In this document: positions 12,798 through 13,692 of the stretch, piece after piece | Numbering within the stretch: the stretch's first letter is position 1 | Layout of the letters: each line of letters begins with the position of its first letter | Assembly (NCBI GenBank): GCA_030598065.1 | Contig: JAUVQR010000017.1 | Coordinates: 1-13,692 of the forward strand | Source of the DNA: Planctomycetota bacterium | Lineage (GTDB): Bacteria; Planctomycetota; Brocadiia; Brocadiales; Bathyanammoxibiaceae | Direction: 5' to 3' | Length of the DNA: 13,692 nucleotides | The notes under the pieces: model-generated | What the model was told of the DNA's origin: nothing | Seen by the model: the letters and a program-made list of their open reading frames with translations, nothing else | Databases searched by the model: none | Translations under genes and position numbers: made by a program

Positions 12798-12830
12798 AAG
12801 GCCGCGACAGACGGCCTTGTCTTGTTTTTA
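12798..12830 (+). terminator. Hairpin plus T-tract in the leader (attenuator-like)
   Basis: AAGGCCG (12798-12804) and CGGCCTT (12812-12818) form a perfect 7-bp stem with a 7-nt loop, followed by GTCTTGTTTTTA. The form is that of an intrinsic terminator, lying between the promoter and the Shine-Dalgarno at 12831. It cannot serve the upstream dehydrogenase gene, which is transcribed the other way. Confidence 0.55.
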
Positions 12831-12846
12831 GAGGAGGAAGGGAGAA

Positions 12847-13233
12847 ATGAGTTCGCACGACCATAGCAACAAAAGTGATTCTGCACCGTCTTCTCACGGG
12901 GACAGTTGCCCCGCAGGCGGCATGATGTCAACCCGCTTTCTGCTCATATTAGTGACGATCTTGAGTCTAGCCTTCGGCGTTACCATGATGCGGAAGTACC
13001 AGGCGGTTGAGGCGAAGTTAACGTCAATGGGACTTGAGGTAGGCCAGGGAGGTACCGTCCAGGCGGCGCAACATGGCGACTTGAAGGCTGAGGAACGCGC
13101 CAAGGCACTGGAAGAAATCGCCCATAAGCTGGGAGCTCTCAAGCTCAACGCCGGCGAGATTGAGCATCTGCTAAAAGGTGTAGGTATAGAAGTAAAAGGC
13201 GGGAAGACCGCAGGATCGCACGGGGCACACTAA
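12847..13233 (+). CDS. Single-span membrane protein with His-containing termini, unknown
   Basis: 128-aa protein. The N-terminal 29 residues are polar and include H4, H6, H17 and C21 (MSSHDHSNKS...SSHGDSC). One membrane span follows, RFLLILVTILSLAFGVTMM (30-48), flanked on its C side by R49 and K50. The rest is a charged, probably helical region with KAEERAKALEEIAHKLGALK (80-99) and a Gly/His tail GSHGAH. His and Cys at both ends suggest metal or heme binding, but no CXXCH or other defined motif is present. The start has an excellent GAGGAGG with AAGGGAG behind it. A strong sigma-70 promoter and a leader hairpin precede it. It is divergent from the dehydrogenase and convergent with the last gene of the window. 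The family is not recognised. Confidence 0.8.
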   Translation: MSSHDHSNKSDSAPSSHGDSCPAGGMMSTRFLLILVTILSLAFGVTMMRKYQAVEAKLTSMGLEVGQGGTVQAAQHGDLKAEERAKALEEIAHKLGALKLNAGEIEHLLKGVGIEVKGGKTAGSHGAH

Positions 13234-13255
13234 GCCTACCGCGGGAGGTCTTCTT

Positions 13256-13306
13256 GGTCGTTGCTTGAGATCACGGGTGTCGCCTGTGTTTTCGCAGGCA
13301 ACGACC
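13256..13306. terminator. Two-part stem-loop between convergent genes
   Basis: Outer arms GGTCGTTGC (13256-13264) and GCAACGACC (13298-13306) pair perfectly over 9 bp. Inside, GCCTG (13282-13286) and CAGGC (13295-13299) can form a competing hairpin. It lies 22 nt after the plus-strand gene stop and 34 nt from the minus-strand stop. No T-run follows, so termination is inferred from position only. Confidence 0.45.
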
Positions 13307-13339
13307 GTGTGTTCATGTCTCCATACTCACCGTCGACTG

Positions 13340-13692
13340 TTATTCCATTAAACCCTTGCTTGTCACGAAGGAATTAAAAAAGTTCATATAGCTTTGAAGT
13401 CGCGGGTCGTTGGTCTTGTCCGCGACTACCATGGTTTCCTCCAGGAGTTCCAGCGCTTTCTTAACATCATCCGCTGCCGCGTACGCCAGGGCCGATAAGA
13501 AGTAGGTCCTGGTGTATAAAGTCGGGAAAAACGTCTCACTAAATACGTTTCGAGCGTCCGAGAGCGACAGAAGGCCCTTCTCCATCATCAATCTGTCTCC
13601 GCTGGCTCCAAACGAGTCCAGGTACACTTTGCCCAGACCCAGCTGGGCCTTGCCGTACTGTACCTTAAACTTCTGAGGACTTGTTGCCGAGA
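13340..13692 (-). CDS. C-terminal part of a helical-repeat (TPR-like) protein, 5' end outside window
   Basis: The frame stays open through the right edge of the window, so only the last 116 residues are seen. A GTG at 13627 could be taken as a start, but the upstream codons (KFKVQYGKAQLGLGK) continue the same helical pattern, so the gene is better read as truncated. The pieces YGKAQLGLGKVYLDSFG, RTYFLSALAYAAADDVKKAL and LLEETMVVADKTNDPRLQS have the A...LG..Y and A.a...D...A spacing of TPR-like solenoids. No other domain is visible. It is convergent with the membrane protein gene. The function cannot be given. Confidence 0.75.
   Translation of the reverse strand, partial: SATSPQKFKVQYGKAQLGLGKVYLDSFGASGDRLMMEKGLLSLSDARNVFSETFFPTLYTRTYFLSALAYAAADDVKKALELLEETMVVADKTNDPRLQSYMNFFNSFVTSKGLME

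Overview
A bacterial chromosomal segment with no phage, plasmid or CRISPR signal. Most genes are ordinary housekeeping and central-metabolism genes, but the spacers are rich in palindromic repeats. G+C looks to be in the mid-50s. Taxonomy cannot be fixed from the window. The dnaX-ybaB pair preceded by SRP RNA, the short B. subtilis-like AcsA, a free-standing 2-hydroxyacyl-CoA dehydratase subunit and several families of GTAGGGGC-type and GTCATTGCGAG-type palindromes suggest an environmental Gram-negative lineage (planctomycete/anammox-like, Nitrospirota or deltaproteobacteria-like). That is inference only.

Left part (1-3625, all minus strand) is an information-processing block. In transcription order it reads tRNA-Arg(ACG), tadA, tRNA-Ser(CGA), a repeat-filled spacer, tRNA-Ser(GGA), SRP RNA, dnaX and ybaB (cut by the window edge). 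TadA is the enzyme expected to convert A34 of the adjacent tRNA-Arg(ACG) to inosine. The tadA reading frame runs 55 nt into tRNA-Ser(CGA). The 2581-2778 spacer holds nested and tandem palindromes.

Middle-left part (3747-7090, minus strand): an HgdB-type 2-hydroxyacyl-CoA dehydratase subunit, two tandem micropeptide genes (39 and 37 aa, both ending R-F-x-L-F-G-F), fluC/crcB, a DUF190 gene and radC. RadC carries an unusual N-terminal extension that looks like the C-terminal half of an endonuclease III-type glycosylase, including a four-Cys iron-sulfur motif.

Right part (7150-13692): a divergent region with a MITE-like inverted repeat and two promoters; acsA (plus); a C-rich palindromic spacer; a secreted protein gene (plus); a 63-aa hydrophilic protein gene (plus); then, on the minus strand, a secreted seven-TPR protein and a Glu/Leu/Phe/Val dehydrogenase. 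A divergent plus-strand gene follows, encoding a His-tailed single-span membrane protein behind a near-consensus sigma-70 promoter and a hairpin/T-tract leader. The window ends in a partial minus-strand helical-repeat gene.

No single large new system is evident. The best leads are the RadC fusion, the paired micropeptides, the tadA/tRNA overlap, the nested palindromes and the leader hairpin at 12798-12830.
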